This document shows, in pieces, positions 26,795-37,680 of a stretch of 64,000 bases of DNA (its first letter is position 1; each line of letters starts with the position of its first letter). The notes below the pieces were generated by a model. It was given only the letters and a program-made list of their open reading frames with translations, made no database searches and was not told the origin of the DNA. Origin of the DNA: Pseudomonas sp. 6D_7.1_Bac1 (lineage in GTDB: Bacteria; Pseudomonadota; Gammaproteobacteria; Pseudomonadales; Pseudomonadaceae). The position numbers and the translations under genes are program-made. The stretch spans positions 124,001 through 188,000 of the forward strand of contig NZ_JANLNW010000051.1 of the NCBI RefSeq assembly GCF_025465945.1, given 5' to 3'.

Positions 26795-29470
26795 CTAAAC
26801 CACAAGTGCTCTAATAGGAGCGTAATTCGGCGCAGTATGAGCAATGTCCTCAGTGCCATTAAATAAGTGTACTGCTCTTACAACTCCTGATCCCGCAGAG
26901 GTAGAAGACCAAAAATTCCCGGCTGGACCAGCGTCTTGCCAGTCTGAATCTAGTCGATGCACCGTGTTATACGTCGTCCTAACCAGGATTAGTTCATCCC
27001 TGGTTAGAATTCGCCCTCTACTTGCCGCCGCCGCATAGGGTACTACCCCTGTAAAGGAGGCCGGCATTACATTTGAGACAATAACCTGACAGGACTTGGT
27101 TTGACTCGCACTATCCCGGACAGTAATTATTGCCACCCCATTGCCTCTGGAGGAAATGTTTCCATAGATATCTACTGCTGCAATGCCTGCATTACTTGAC
27201 GAGTATGCATACGGGGGAATGCCTCCGCTTGCAACTCGTGAAATGTAAGTATTTTGTGGCCATACATAAATTACTTTATTTAGCAAAATTAACTGCCCAT
27301 TGAGCGATATAGTGCTGGTGTCAAAAATCAACTCGCTGAGCACGGTCAAGATCCACGGGGCGGATGTCTGCCCCGCGCCATACAGCGCTTTGGCCGTCAG
27401 ACTCCGTGCACCCGCCGCCACGGTAATGGTTGTGCTCCAGTTTCGGTCAGCGTCAACATCGACGGTAGCAATGACGTTGTTTCCATCCCGGATTTCCACC
27501 TGTTGCCCGGCCGTGGCGGTACCTGTGAGCGTGATACTGGTCGCTGTAGTGCTGCCACCATTCGGAATCTCAACCCCTCCACCGTTGACCGAGTTGATCG
27601 CTGGTCTCTCATCCACCAACACACTGACGGTATAAGTCTGTACGGGGAAGGTCGTTGCCGTTGCGTTGTCGGACACCCCGTCAAAGTTCACGCTAAATCT
27701 GATGGTCAGCACACTGCCATTTTTGAGCAGCTTCAACCAGGCCAGCGGCACAGGACTGCTGAACCCTGGCAACGTGGTATGTGGCTCACCTTTGCGATCG
27801 TCGAAAGTCACCGCTGTGCCATTGGCATCGATCCCTTCATAACGCAGCCAGACACACTGCCCAATCACCTGCAGCAGCCATTCGATCACCCACAGTCGAT
27901 CACTGGCCTGCAGTTTGCTCACTTCCAGTTCGTTGCCGGTCGCGCCATCAATCGCCGGTGTCGGCAGCGCGGGATGGTTATCCGGGATCTTGCCGATGGA
28001 AACGGTCAGCTCCTGCGAGTCATACGGGGTGCCGTTACGGAACAGCACATAACGCAGTGTCACCACTTTGCCCAGGTTGGCCGCGATAAAGGCCTTGCTC
28101 AGCGGGAAATTGGCGCGGCTGTTGGTGTTAAGCGGCTTGGGCTGGAAGGTCGGGGAGCCCGCGCCGGGGGCGCCATTGACGATGAGCTGGACGGTGTCGC
28201 CCGGGCGAAACCCCAACACTTCCACCCGGCCCGTGGCACCTTGCCGGTTGGCCGGGTCCAGCGGGTCGAGCACGCCGTTGGCGGATTTGATCAGACTCGG
28301 TGGCAGCAGGTTCGGCAGCCCTTCACCGATCACCCGTGCGTTGGCGGTCCTGGAGGTGGCGATGATCACGCCATTTCGAATCAGTTGATAATTGACCCGC
28401 ACGACACTGTTGGCGAGCACCTTGTCGTTGGGCACCAGAAGTACGCAGGGTTTCTTCTGGCCGAAGGGGTCGGTCTCGACAACCCCCGTGACTTGCACCA
28501 CCACATCCGGCTGACCCGGCAACGTGGCAATGTAGGTGATGGCGATGCTGTCGCCTTTCTGGAAGCGGCCGTCGCCGGTCAGGATGACCACCGACAGGTC
28601 GTTGCTGCGCAGTTTTTCCAGGTCGATGGTGTTCGGGTCGTCGTTAGCGTCGTCGAGGATTTCGCGCAGGATGGGCGCCGGCAAGCGATTACCCCCCAGG
28701 TCGACATCGACGATTTGCGAGGCCGACCAGGGGTTGTTGGGGTCGGGGTTGTTGCCGAGCTGATCGGTGACCGTGTAGGAGAAATTAAACTGCGGATTGT
28801 CCCTGGCCTGTTCCAGGTCGGCGCGGGTGACGGTAAAACACACATGGGTCGGGGTGTCCGAACCCGGATCGGGCGGCGCGGGGGCCTCGCCCGGTGTGAC
28901 CGTGTGGTAGACCGGGTAGCCGTTGCAGTTCAGCCAGATCCGGTCGTAGGCGCGGCAATAGGGGTAAGACACGCACACCTGGGCACTGACGAAGTCAGGG
29001 CCAACACCGTTCTTGATCGCGTCGGGCAGGATCAACTCCAGCTCGGAATGGCCTTCGACATTTGGAAAACGGTCCACGTTTCCCGGGCGGACGGCGTTGT
29101 ACAACATCTCCAGCGGCGGCTCGGAGGTGCCCATGTTCTGGCTGCCGCGGGTTATGGTGCAGGTGAGGCGGTTGACGATCCCTGCCAGCAGCATTTTCTT
29201 GGGGATGTAAAGCGTGGTGATGCTGCTCGCGGTGTCGGTCTGCGTGCTGACGATGGCTGTTTGGCCATTCAGGTTGATCGAGACGGTATCGCCCGGCGCC
29301 TGATCCAGATAAGGATCTACGTCTACTCTGAGTCCCATGGGCGTCAGGTCATAAATGCGCAGCGAAACGCCAAGATGAGCCCCCTCCACTGGTTCTGTTG
29401 CGCCGGGGATCCTGGGTGGAAACAGGGCCAACACCGTGATGTCGAGCAGGTCGGATTGCAGGCTGGTCAT
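26795..29470 (-). CDS. Large Ig-like repeat protein with C-terminal lectin-like domain
   Basis: An 891-aa protein, start 29470 chosen for the AAGGGG site (an alternative lies 6 codons upstream). No signal peptide is apparent. The first ~500 residues form repeated beta-rich units, each with G-D-x-V/I runs (APGDTVSINLNGQ, QKGDSIAITY, RPGDTVQLIVNGAPG). A bacterial Ig-like unit follows (SITLTGTATAGQQVEIRDGN), then a BIG_2-like unit (SSSNAGIAAVDIYGNISSRGNGVAIITV). The last ~75 residues (WQDAGPAGNFWSSTSAGSG...) resemble the DUF1566/Lcl C-type-lectin-like fold. Binding or adhesion at the surface is plausible, but export is unexplained. It is the cargo of the bkdR-linked block. Confidence 0.7.
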   Translation of the reverse strand: MTSLQSDLLDITVLALFPPRIPGATEPVEGAHLGVSLRIYDLTPMGLRVDVDPYLDQAPGDTVSINLNGQTAIVSTQTDTASSITTLYIPKKMLLAGIVNRLTCTITRGSQNMGTSEPPLEMLYNAVRPGNVDRFPNVEGHSELELILPDAIKNGVGPDFVSAQVCVSYPYCRAYDRIWLNCNGYPVYHTVTPGEAPAPPDPGSDTPTHVCFTVTRADLEQARDNPQFNFSYTVTDQLGNNPDPNNPWSASQIVDVDLGGNRLPAPILREILDDANDDPNTIDLEKLRSNDLSVVILTGDGRFQKGDSIAITYIATLPGQPDVVVQVTGVVETDPFGQKKPCVLLVPNDKVLANSVVRVNYQLIRNGVIIATSRTANARVIGEGLPNLLPPSLIKSANGVLDPLDPANRQGATGRVEVLGFRPGDTVQLIVNGAPGAGSPTFQPKPLNTNSRANFPLSKAFIAANLGKVVTLRYVLFRNGTPYDSQELTVSIGKIPDNHPALPTPAIDGATGNELEVSKLQASDRLWVIEWLLQVIGQCVWLRYEGIDANGTAVTFDDRKGEPHTTLPGFSSPVPLAWLKLLKNGSVLTIRFSVNFDGVSDNATATTFPVQTYTVSVLVDERPAINSVNGGGVEIPNGGSTTATSITLTGTATAGQQVEIRDGNNVIATVDVDADRNWSTTITVAAGARSLTAKALYGAGQTSAPWILTVLSELIFDTSTISLNGQLILLNKVIYVWPQNTYISRVASGGIPPYAYSSSNAGIAAVDIYGNISSRGNGVAIITVRDSASQTKSCQVIVSNVMPASFTGVVPYAAAASRGRILTRDELILVRTTYNTVHRLDSDWQDAGPAGNFWSSTSAGSGVVRAVHLFNGTEDIAHTAPNYAPIRALVV

Positions 29471-29634
29471 GGTTGTACCCCTTGTCACGGTGAGGGCTGA
29501 TGGGCGTTATCAGATACCGATAAGGAGGTTGCGGCTACTGTCAGAAGTACCAGGTTGGGGTGGGTTTGAGATGAGTGGTCGCAGACGGTCGACGGATCGT
29601 AGGCTCCACATGGGAGGCGTACCACTCGAGTATG

Positions 29635-30123
29635 TCAGCTCGTTAGCGTCAACCCATTCGCCGGCAACGGCAACGCAGTTTTGTAGCGCACCTGCTTGAG
29701 CGCAAAGCTCGAACGGATGTTGGCGACGCCCGGGACTTTGGTCAGAAAGTCCATCATGAAGCGCTCCAGCGACTGAATGGTCGGCACCAATACCCGGATC
29801 AGATAATCCGGGTCACCGGCCATCAGATAGCACTCCATCACCTCCGGACGGTTGGCAATCGCCGCCTCGAACTGCGCCAGCGCCTCTTCCACCTGCTTCT
29901 CCAGGCTGACGTGAATGAACACGTTGACGTGCAGCCCCAGCAATTCGGCGTCCAGCAGCGTGACCTGCTCGCGAATCAATCCCAGCTCTTCCATCGCCTT
30001 GACCCGGTTGAAGCACGGTGTCGGTGACAGGTTCACCGAGCGTGCGAGGTCGGCGTTGGTGATACGGGCGTTCTCCTGAAGGCTGTTGAGAATGCCGATA
30101 TCCGTACGGTCCAGTTTGCGCAT
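29635..30123 (-). CDS. bkdR: Lrp/AsnC family regulator BkdR
   Basis: A 162-aa Lrp-type regulator with N-terminal helix-turn-helix ([45 protein letters not shown]) and C-terminal RAM ligand domain ([22 protein letters not shown]...[13 protein letters not shown]). In Pseudomonas putida BkdR activates the bkd operon in response to branched-chain amino acids. It is divergent from bkdA1 here, the same arrangement. Its last ~205 bp are duplicated at 24873-25077, so its present 3' end may be imported. Confidence 0.93.
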   Translation of the reverse strand: MRKLDRTDIGILNSLQENARITNADLARSVNLSPTPCFNRVKAMEELGLIREQVTLLDAELLGLHVNVFIHVSLEKQVEEALAQFEAAIANRPEVMECYLMAGDPDYLIRVLVPTIQSLERFMMDFLTKVPGVANIRSSFALKQVRYKTALPLPANGLTLTS

Positions 30124-31546
<1,423 letters not shown>

Positions 31547-31547
31547 C

Positions 31548-32606
31548 ATGAACGATCACAACAATAATATCGAGTTGGAAACCGCCATGACCACAACCAC
31601 CATGACCATGATCCAGGCCCTGCGCTCGGCCATGGATGTGATGCTTGAGCGAGACGACAACGTCGTGGTGTTCGGCCAGGACGTCGGCTACTTCGGCGGC
31701 GTGTTCCGTTGCACCGAAGGCCTGCAAAACAAATACGGCACCTCGCGGGTGTTCGACGCGCCGATCTCCGAAAGCGGCATCGTCGGCGTCGCCGTGGGCA
31801 TGGGTGCCTACGGTCTGCGCCCGGTGGCCGAGATTCAGTTCGCCGATTACGTCTACCCGGCGTCGGACCAGATCATTTCCGAAGCCGCACGCCTGCGCTA
31901 TCGCTCGGCCGGCGAGTTCACTGCCCCGATGACCCTGCGCATGCCTTGCGGCGGTGGCATCTACGGTGGCCAGACCCACAGCCAGAGCATTGAAGCGATG
32001 TTCACCCAGGTCTGCGGCTTGCGCACGGTGATGCCGTCCAACCCCTACGACGCCAAAGGCCTGCTGATCGCCTCCATCGAAAACGATGACCCGGTGATCT
32101 TCCTTGAGCCAAAACGCCTGTACAACGGCCCGTTCGACGGCCACCACGACCGCCCGGTAACGCCGTGGTCGAAACACCCGGCCGCACAAGTGCCGGACGG
32201 TTACTACACCGTGCCGCTGGACGTCGCCGCCATTACCCGTCCGGGCAAGGACGTGACCATCCTGACCTACGGCACCACCGTGTATGTGTCGCAAGTCGCT
32301 GCTATCGAGGCCGGCATCGACGCCGAAGTCATCGACCTGCGCAGCCTGTGGCCATTGGACCTGGAAACCATCGTCAAGTCGGTGAAGAAAACCGGGCGCT
32401 GCGTGATCGTTCACGAAGCCACCCGCACCTGCGGTTTCGGCGCCGAACTGGTGTCGTTGGTTCAGGAACACTGCTTCCACTACCTGGAAGCGCCGATCGA
32501 GCGTGTGACCGGTTGGGACACTCCCTACCCGCATGCGCAGGAGTGGGCGTATTTCCCTGGTCCGTCCCGTGTGGGCGCGGCTTTGAAACGGGTTATGGAG
32601 GTCTGA
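31548..32606 (+). CDS. bkdA2: Branched-chain 2-oxoacid dehydrogenase E1 beta
   Basis: A 352-aa partner of BkdA1 in the alpha2beta2 E1. Family segments are FGQDVGYFGGVFRCTEGL, PISESGIVGVAVGMGAYG, EIQFADYVYPA and the C-terminal RVTGWDTPYPHAQEWAYFP. ATG 31548 is adopted; a second ATG at 31587 (MTTTTMTMIQAL) is close to the start reported for homologues and could be the true one. bkdB follows two bases after the stop. Confidence 0.94.
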   Translation: MNDHNNNIELETAMTTTTMTMIQALRSAMDVMLERDDNVVVFGQDVGYFGGVFRCTEGLQNKYGTSRVFDAPISESGIVGVAVGMGAYGLRPVAEIQFADYVYPASDQIISEAARLRYRSAGEFTAPMTLRMPCGGGIYGGQTHSQSIEAMFTQVCGLRTVMPSNPYDAKGLLIASIENDDPVIFLEPKRLYNGPFDGHHDRPVTPWSKHPAAQVPDGYYTVPLDVAAITRPGKDVTILTYGTTVYVSQVAAIEAGIDAEVIDLRSLWPLDLETIVKSVKKTGRCVIVHEATRTCGFGAELVSLVQEHCFHYLEAPIERVTGWDTPYPHAQEWAYFPGPSRVGAALKRVMEV

Positions 32607-32608
32607 GA

Positions 32609-33892
32609 ATGGGCACGCACGTTATTAAAATGCCGGACATCGGCGAAGGCATTGCAGAAGTAGAACTGTCGGTGTGGCACGTCAAGGTCGGCGACATGGT
32701 CGTCGAAGATCAGGTACTGGCCGACGTCATGACCGACAAGGCAATGGTCGACATCCCGTCGCCGGTGCATGGCAAGGTCATCGCCCTCGGTGGTGTACCC
32801 GGCGAAGTCATGGCGGTGGGTAGCATCCTGATCAGCATCGAAGTCGAAGGCGCGGGCAACGTCAAAGAGTCCTCCCAGCCGGCTGCTCTGAAAGAAGTCA
32901 AAGAAGAGGCGCCGAAAGCCGCCGCCGTTGCTGCCCCCAAGGTTGAAACCGTGGTTGCCAGCAAACCTGCGCCAATCTCTCGCCCTGCGCCGCAAGCGCC
33001 GGTGGCTCGCGAGGCCGACGAACGCCCATTGGCCTCCCCGGCCGTGCGCAAACATGCACTCGACGCCGGCATTCAGTTGCGTCTGGTTCAGGGCACTGGC
33101 CCTGCCGGGCGGATTCTGCATGAAGACCTCGACGCGTATCTCGCCCACGGTCCATCCGTTACATCGACTGCCGGCACCGCATACGCCGAACGCAACGACG
33201 AACAGCAGATCCCGGTGATCGGCATGCGTCGCAAGATCGCCCAACGCATGCAGGACGCCACTCAGCGCGCTGCACACTTCAGTTACGTCGAAGAAATCGA
33301 CGTCACCGCCGTGGAAGAACTGCGTGCGCACCTGAATGAAAAACACGGCGCCACTCGCGGCAAGCTGACCCTGTTGCCATTCCTGGTACGCGCCATGGTC
33401 GTTGCCCTGCGCGACTTCCCGCAGATCAACGCCCGTTACGACGACGAAGCCCAGGTCATCACTCGCCTCGGCGCCGTGCACGTGGGCGTCGCCACCCAAA
33501 GCGACATCGGTTTGATGGTGCCGGTGGTGCGTCACGCCGAGGCGCGCAGCCTGTGGGACAGCGCCGCGGAAATCTCCCGCCTGGCCAGTGCCGCACGCAA
33601 TGGCAAGTCCAGCCGCGATGAACTGTCCGGCTCGACCATCACCCTGACCAGCCTCGGCGCTTTGGGCGGCATCGTCAGCACCCCGGTGCTGAACCTGCCG
33701 GAAGTGGCCATCGTCGGCGTCAACAAAATCGTCGAACGGCCGATGGTGATCAAAGGCCAGATCGTGATTCGCAAGATGATGAACCTCTCCAGCTCCTTCG
33801 ATCACCGGGTGGTCGATGGCATGGACGCGGCGCTATTCATCCAGGCCATCCGTGGCTTGCTCGAACAACCCGCCACGCTGTTTGTGGAATAA
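32609..33892 (+). CDS. bkdB: Branched-chain 2-oxoacid dehydrogenase E2 (lipoamide acyltransferase)
   Basis: A 427-aa E2 core subunit. The N-terminal lipoyl domain (about 1-80) has the lipoylated Lys in DVMTDKAMVDIPSP. An Ala/Pro-rich linker leads to the peripheral-subunit-binding domain SPAVRKHALDAGIQLRLVQGTGPAGRILHEDLDAYL. The catalytic acyltransferase domain ends with SSSFDHRVVDGMDAALF, containing the active-site His and Asp. The frame is open far upstream, but ATG 32609 has GGAGG before it and gives the family N-terminus GTHVIKMPDIGEG. Confidence 0.95.
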   Translation: MGTHVIKMPDIGEGIAEVELSVWHVKVGDMVVEDQVLADVMTDKAMVDIPSPVHGKVIALGGVPGEVMAVGSILISIEVEGAGNVKESSQPAALKEVKEEAPKAAAVAAPKVETVVASKPAPISRPAPQAPVAREADERPLASPAVRKHALDAGIQLRLVQGTGPAGRILHEDLDAYLAHGPSVTSTAGTAYAERNDEQQIPVIGMRRKIAQRMQDATQRAAHFSYVEEIDVTAVEELRAHLNEKHGATRGKLTLLPFLVRAMVVALRDFPQINARYDDEAQVITRLGAVHVGVATQSDIGLMVPVVRHAEARSLWDSAAEISRLASAARNGKSSRDELSGSTITLTSLGALGGIVSTPVLNLPEVAIVGVNKIVERPMVIKGQIVIRKMMNLSSSFDHRVVDGMDAALFIQAIRGLLEQPATLFVE

Positions 33893-33910
33893 GTATTTGT
33901 GGAGCAAGGC

Positions 33911-35296
33911 ATGCAACAGACTCTGAACACCACGCTGCTGATCATCGGCGGCGGCCCTGGCGGTTATGTGGCAGCAATTCGCGCCGGCCAACTGGGCATC
34001 AACACTATTCTGGTAGAAGGCCAGGCACTGGGCGGCACCTGCCTGAACATCGGCTGCATTCCGTCGAAAGCGCTGATTCATGTGGCCGAGCAGTTCCATC
34101 AGACTCAGCACCACAGCCAGCACTCGGCCCTCGGAATCAACGTCTCGGCGCCGACCCTGGACATCGGCAAAAGCGTCGAGTGGAAGGACGGCATTGTTGA
34201 TCGCCTGACCACCGGCGTTGCGGCGCTGCTGAAAAAGCACAAGGTCCAGGTCATTCAGGGCTGGGCCAAGGTCATCGACGGCAAGACCGTCGAGGTCGGC
34301 GACACCCGCATCCAGTGCGAGCACCTGCTGCTGGCCACCGGGTCGAAAAGCGTCAACCTGCCGATGCTGCCGATTGGCGGACCAATTATCTCCTCCACCG
34401 AAGCCCTGGCACCGAAAAGCCTGCCAAAACGGCTGATCGTGGTCGGTGGCGGCTACATCGGGCTTGAGCTGGGCATTGCCTACCGCAAGCTCGGCGCTGA
34501 AGTCAGCGTGGTCGAGGCGCAGGACCGGATTCTGCCGGCGTACGACGCCGAACTGACCCAGCCGGTGAACGAAGCACTCAAGCAACTCGGCGTGAAGCTT
34601 TACTTGAAGCACAGCGTCGAAGGCTTTGATTCACAAGCAAATACCTTGCAAGTTCGCGACCCGAACGGTGAAACCCTGAACCTCGCCACCGATCAGGTAC
34701 TGGTGGCGGTCGGACGCAAGCCCAACACCCAGGGCTGGAACCTTGAAGCGTTGAACCTGGACATGAACGGTTCGGCGATCAAGATCGACAACCGCTGCGC
34801 GACCAGCATGCGTAACGTCTGGGCCATCGGCGACCTGAGCGGCGAGCCGATGCTCGCCCACCGCGCCATGGCACAAGGTGAAATGGTCGCCGAGCTGATT
34901 TCGGGCAAACACCGCGAGTTCAACCCCACCGCCATCGCTGCCGTGTGCTTTACCGACCCGGAACTGGTGGTAGTCGGCAAGACCCCGGACGAAGCCAAGG
35001 CCGCAGGCCTGGATTGCATCGTGTCGAGCTTCCCGTTCGCCGCCAATGGCCGGGCGATGACCCTGGAGTCGAAAACCGGCTTCGTGCGGGTTGTTGCGCG
35101 GCGTGACAATCATCTGATTGTCGGCTGGCAAGCGGTCGGTGTCGGGGTGTCCGAGTTGTCGACGGCGTTCGGCCAGTCCCTGGAAATGGGCGCTCGCCTG
35201 GAAGACATCGCCGGCACCATCCATGCGCACCCAACGTTGGGCGAAGCGGTGCAGGAAGCGGCGCTGCGGGCGTTGGGCCACGCGCTACACCTGTAA
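33911..35296 (+). CDS. lpdV: Dihydrolipoyl dehydrogenase LpdV (branched-chain complex E3)
   Basis: A 461-aa flavoprotein that reoxidises the lipoyl groups of BkdB with NAD. Motifs are the FAD fold [21 protein letters not shown], the redox disulfide [17 protein letters not shown], the NAD fold [40 protein letters not shown], and the C-terminal [15 protein letters not shown] containing the catalytic His and Glu. ATG 33911 is preferred over 33899 because it follows GGAGCAAGG and matches the P. putida LpdV start MQQT. It is the last gene of the bkd operon. Confidence 0.95.
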   Translation: MQQTLNTTLLIIGGGPGGYVAAIRAGQLGINTILVEGQALGGTCLNIGCIPSKALIHVAEQFHQTQHHSQHSALGINVSAPTLDIGKSVEWKDGIVDRLTTGVAALLKKHKVQVIQGWAKVIDGKTVEVGDTRIQCEHLLLATGSKSVNLPMLPIGGPIISSTEALAPKSLPKRLIVVGGGYIGLELGIAYRKLGAEVSVVEAQDRILPAYDAELTQPVNEALKQLGVKLYLKHSVEGFDSQANTLQVRDPNGETLNLATDQVLVAVGRKPNTQGWNLEALNLDMNGSAIKIDNRCATSMRNVWAIGDLSGEPMLAHRAMAQGEMVAELISGKHREFNPTAIAAVCFTDPELVVVGKTPDEAKAAGLDCIVSSFPFAANGRAMTLESKTGFVRVVARRDNHLIVGWQAVGVGVSELSTAFGQSLEMGARLEDIAGTIHAHPTLGEAVQEAALRALGHALHL

Positions 35297-35312
35297 AGAT
35301 CGCGCAAACTCT

Positions 35313-35458
35313 GTAGCAGCTGTCGAGCTGCGCGAGGCAGCGTTCGGCGGCGCAGCCGTCGTAATCCGGCTGATGCGGTTTGTCTGACGAAACGAGGTGG
35401 CAGGTTTTACGACGGCTTCGCCGCCGAACGCTGCCTCGCCCGGCTCGACAGCTGCTAC
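35313..35458. repeat. ~146-bp inverted repeat, CAGCTGC family
   Basis: GTAGCAGCTGTCGAGCTGCG at the left and GGCTCGACAGCTGCTAC at the right, with near-perfect inner arms GAGGCAGCGTTCGGCGGCG / CGCCGCCGAACGCTGCCTC. This is the most symmetrical copy in the window. It sits just after lpdV and may end transcription or stabilise the bkd transcript. Confidence 0.88.
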
Positions 35459-35575
35459 GAATGGATCAAATTCCGGGCTGCGAATTCGGCCCGGAATGAA
35501 GTATTGTTGTCCCCATCCAGAAAAACGCCAGAAGCCTTGAACCGTTCAGGCGATTGTTAAGTGATAGAGGGTGTC

Positions 35576-36595
35576 ATGGGTAACGAAAGCATCAATTGGG
35601 ACAAGCTGGGTTTTGACTACATCAAGACAGACAAGCGTTTCTTGTCGTACTGGCGTAACGGCTCCTGGGACAAAGGCACCTTAACCTCCGACAACGTGCT
35701 GCACATCAGCGAAGGCTCGACCGCCCTGCACTACGGCCAGCAATGCTTCGAAGGCATGAAGGCCTATCGCTGCAAGGACGGTTCGATCAACCTGTTCCGC
35801 CCGGACCAGAACGCCTTGCGCATGCAGCGCAGCTGCGCTCGCCTGCTGATGCCGCAGTTCGAAACCGAAGACTTCATCGAAGCCTGCAAACAAGTCGTAC
35901 GGGCCAACGAGCGTTTCATTCCGCCGTATGGCACTGGCGGCGCGCTGTACCTGCGTCCGTTCGTGATCGGCGTGGGTGACAACATCGGCGTGCGCACCGC
36001 ACCCGAGTTCCTGTTCTCGATCTTCTGCATCCCGGTCGGCGCCTACTTCAAGGGCGGCCTGACCCCGCACAACTTCCTGATTTCCAGCTACGACCGCGCC
36101 GCCCCACAAGGCACCGGCGCAGCCAAGGTCGGTGGCAACTACGCCGCCAGCCTGATGCCCGGCTCCGAGGCCAAGAAGGCGCATTTCGCCGACTGCATCT
36201 ACCTGGACCCGATGACCCACACGAAAATCGAAGAAGTCGGCTCGGCCAACTTCTTTGGTATCACCCACGACAACACGTTCGTCACGCCAAAATCCCCTTC
36301 GGTGCTGCCAGGCATCACCCGTCTGTCGCTGATCGAACTGGCCAAAACCCGTCTGGGAATGGAAGTCATTGAAGGTGACGTGTTCATCGACAAAATCGGC
36401 GACTTCAAGGAAGCCGGCGCCTGCGGCACTGCTGCGGTGATCACGCCAATCGGTGGCATCGAGTACAACGGCAAACTGCACGTGTTCCACAGCGAAACCG
36501 AAGTCGGCCCGATCACCCAGAAGCTCTACAAAGAGCTGACCGGTGTGCAGACCGGCGACATCGAAGCGCCAGAGGGCTGGATCGTCAAGGTCTGA
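35576..36595 (+). CDS. ilvE: Branched-chain amino acid aminotransferase
   Basis: A 339-aa PLP fold-type IV enzyme interconverting Val, Leu and Ile with their 2-oxoacids. The catalytic Lys lies in GTGAAKVGGNYAASLMPGSEAKK. EVGSANFFGI and GACGTAAVITPIG are phosphate-binding and substrate motifs. The length and the ALHYGQQCFEGMKAYRC segment fit the eukaryote-like BCAT group found in Pseudomonas. ATG 35576 has GAGGG upstream; an in-frame ATA-Glu start at 35561 is unlikely. It makes the substrates of the bkd complex but is separated by a repeat and ends in its own terminator. Confidence 0.92.
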   Translation: MGNESINWDKLGFDYIKTDKRFLSYWRNGSWDKGTLTSDNVLHISEGSTALHYGQQCFEGMKAYRCKDGSINLFRPDQNALRMQRSCARLLMPQFETEDFIEACKQVVRANERFIPPYGTGGALYLRPFVIGVGDNIGVRTAPEFLFSIFCIPVGAYFKGGLTPHNFLISSYDRAAPQGTGAAKVGGNYAASLMPGSEAKKAHFADCIYLDPMTHTKIEEVGSANFFGITHDNTFVTPKSPSVLPGITRLSLIELAKTRLGMEVIEGDVFIDKIGDFKEAGACGTAAVITPIGGIEYNGKLHVFHSETEVGPITQKLYKELTGVQTGDIEAPEGWIVKV

Positions 36596-36614
36596 TCCAG
36601 CGCTTGCGGCACTC

Positions 36615-36653
36615 AAAAGCCCATCCATCGCTTGCGCGGTGGGTGGGCTTTTT
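36615..36653 (+). terminator. Rho-independent terminator after ilvE
   Basis: AAAAGCCCA.CC...GG.TGGGCTTTTT forms a GC-rich stem with flanking A and T runs. It also separates the convergent LysR gene. Confidence 0.85.
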
Positions 36654-36660
36654 GTTTGGG

Positions 36661-37575
36661 TCATCCCGCGATCAACCGCCCGATCTGGGTGGCATCCTCT
36701 TCGATTCTTGAAAACAGCCACTCCAGAAAAACCTGAGCGTGCGCCGTCACATCCGGCGCTACACCGTAGTAATAGCGCGGCAACGGCATCCGCAGTCCGG
36801 GCAATGGGCAAATCAGTCGGCCGCTCGACACATCACTGCCCAGCAAGGAGGCCGGACACAAGGCAATGCCCTGCCCCTCCACGGCGGCTTCAAGTACCGG
36901 TTGCATGTGATCGAATTGCAGCGTTGTCTGAGTGTCTGACTGCGTTTCGCCAAACTGCAGGGCCCAGTTGTGCCAGTCCTCACGACGGGTCTTGGCGGTC
37001 AGCAGGGTATGTCGGCTCAGGGCGCTCAAGTCGTCGAGCGGTAGACGCTTGATCAGCGAAGGCGCCGCGACCAGCAGCAGTTCGTCTTCAAACAGTACCT
37101 GAGCGTGAATGTCGGGCGCCCAGCCGTCTCGGCCACGTCGAATAACAATGTCGAACCCGTCTCGTGCGTGATCGGGCGCCAGGGTAGAAGTGACCACCGC
37201 AGGTTTGATGTCTGGATACAGTGCCATGAAATCCGCCAGCCTGGGCGTCAACCAGCGCAGGGCAAAGGTGGGGCGGACGTTGATCTTCACTGTGCGCAGC
37301 GAGGCGTGTTGTTTGAGCGCCGCTGCGGCGTTGGCAATCTGGGACAGTCCGGCGCTGACCTGCTCGAAGAAACTCTGCCCTGCCGGCGTCAGCACCGATT
37401 GCCGGATGCGCCGTTCGAACAGCTGCACGCCCAGGTGTTCCTCAAGCAGTTTGATGTGGCGGCTGACGGCACTGTGGCTGACATGCAACTCCTCGGCCGC
37501 GAGGCTGAAGCTCTGATGACGAGCAGCGGCCGCAAAAGCGCGAACAGCATTCAAGGGTGGGAGTGAATTGATCAT
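36661..37575 (-). CDS. LysR family regulator, GcvA-like
   Basis: A 304-aa LysR protein. The helix-turn-helix is LNAVRAFAAAARHQSFSLAAEELHVSHSAVSRHIKLLEEHLGVQLFERR, and the RFxLTxxG segment is QSVLTPAGQSFF. The effector domain begins at about residue 90. The wording AVSRHIKLLEEHLG is typical of GcvA-type members that often control amino-acid metabolism or efflux. It is divergent from the LysE-type exporter, which is its probable target. Confidence 0.88.
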   Translation of the reverse strand: MINSLPPLNAVRAFAAAARHQSFSLAAEELHVSHSAVSRHIKLLEEHLGVQLFERRIRQSVLTPAGQSFFEQVSAGLSQIANAAAALKQHASLRTVKINVRPTFALRWLTPRLADFMALYPDIKPAVVTSTLAPDHARDGFDIVIRRGRDGWAPDIHAQVLFEDELLLVAAPSLIKRLPLDDLSALSRHTLLTAKTRREDWHNWALQFGETQSDTQTTLQFDHMQPVLEAAVEGQGIALCPASLLGSDVSSGRLICPLPGLRMPLPRYYYGVAPDVTAHAQVFLEWLFSRIEEDATQIGRLIAG

Positions 37576-37680
37576 GTGTCTAATTTAGTCACATATGCGG
37601 CGCAATTAAAGCGTTTGTCACGCCATCCTCGTCACGCCAATCTGCGGGCACGCAACCAGCGCCACCTGATGGAGTGTGAG

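Larger units (their letters stand above)
25078..29634. mobile_element. Accessory block inserted at the 3' end of bkdR
   Basis: This block of about 4.5 kb lies between the duplicate bkdR 3' fragment and the intact gene. It contains a hairpin of IS-end character, a dead IS4-family element and an 891-aa surface-type protein. No integrase is visible. The duplicate ends suggest integration or recombination at bkdR that rebuilt the gene with a donor-derived 3' end. Confidence 0.6.

Noticed and set aside
26795..27060. Diversity-generating retroelement variable region at the C-type-lectin-like end of the 891-aa protein
   Set aside because: No reverse transcriptase and no template repeat are found in the window; the fold resemblance alone is not evidence.
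27503..29500. 665-codon plus-strand frame opposite the 891-aa gene
   Set aside because: It is the mirror of a GC-rich minus-strand gene. Its translation has no domain logic, while the minus frame shows Ig-like repeats and a ribosome site.
32165..32608. 148-residue N-terminal extension of the bkdB frame
   Set aside because: It lies in another frame of bkdA2; the lipoyl domain begins at 32609 with a good ribosome site.
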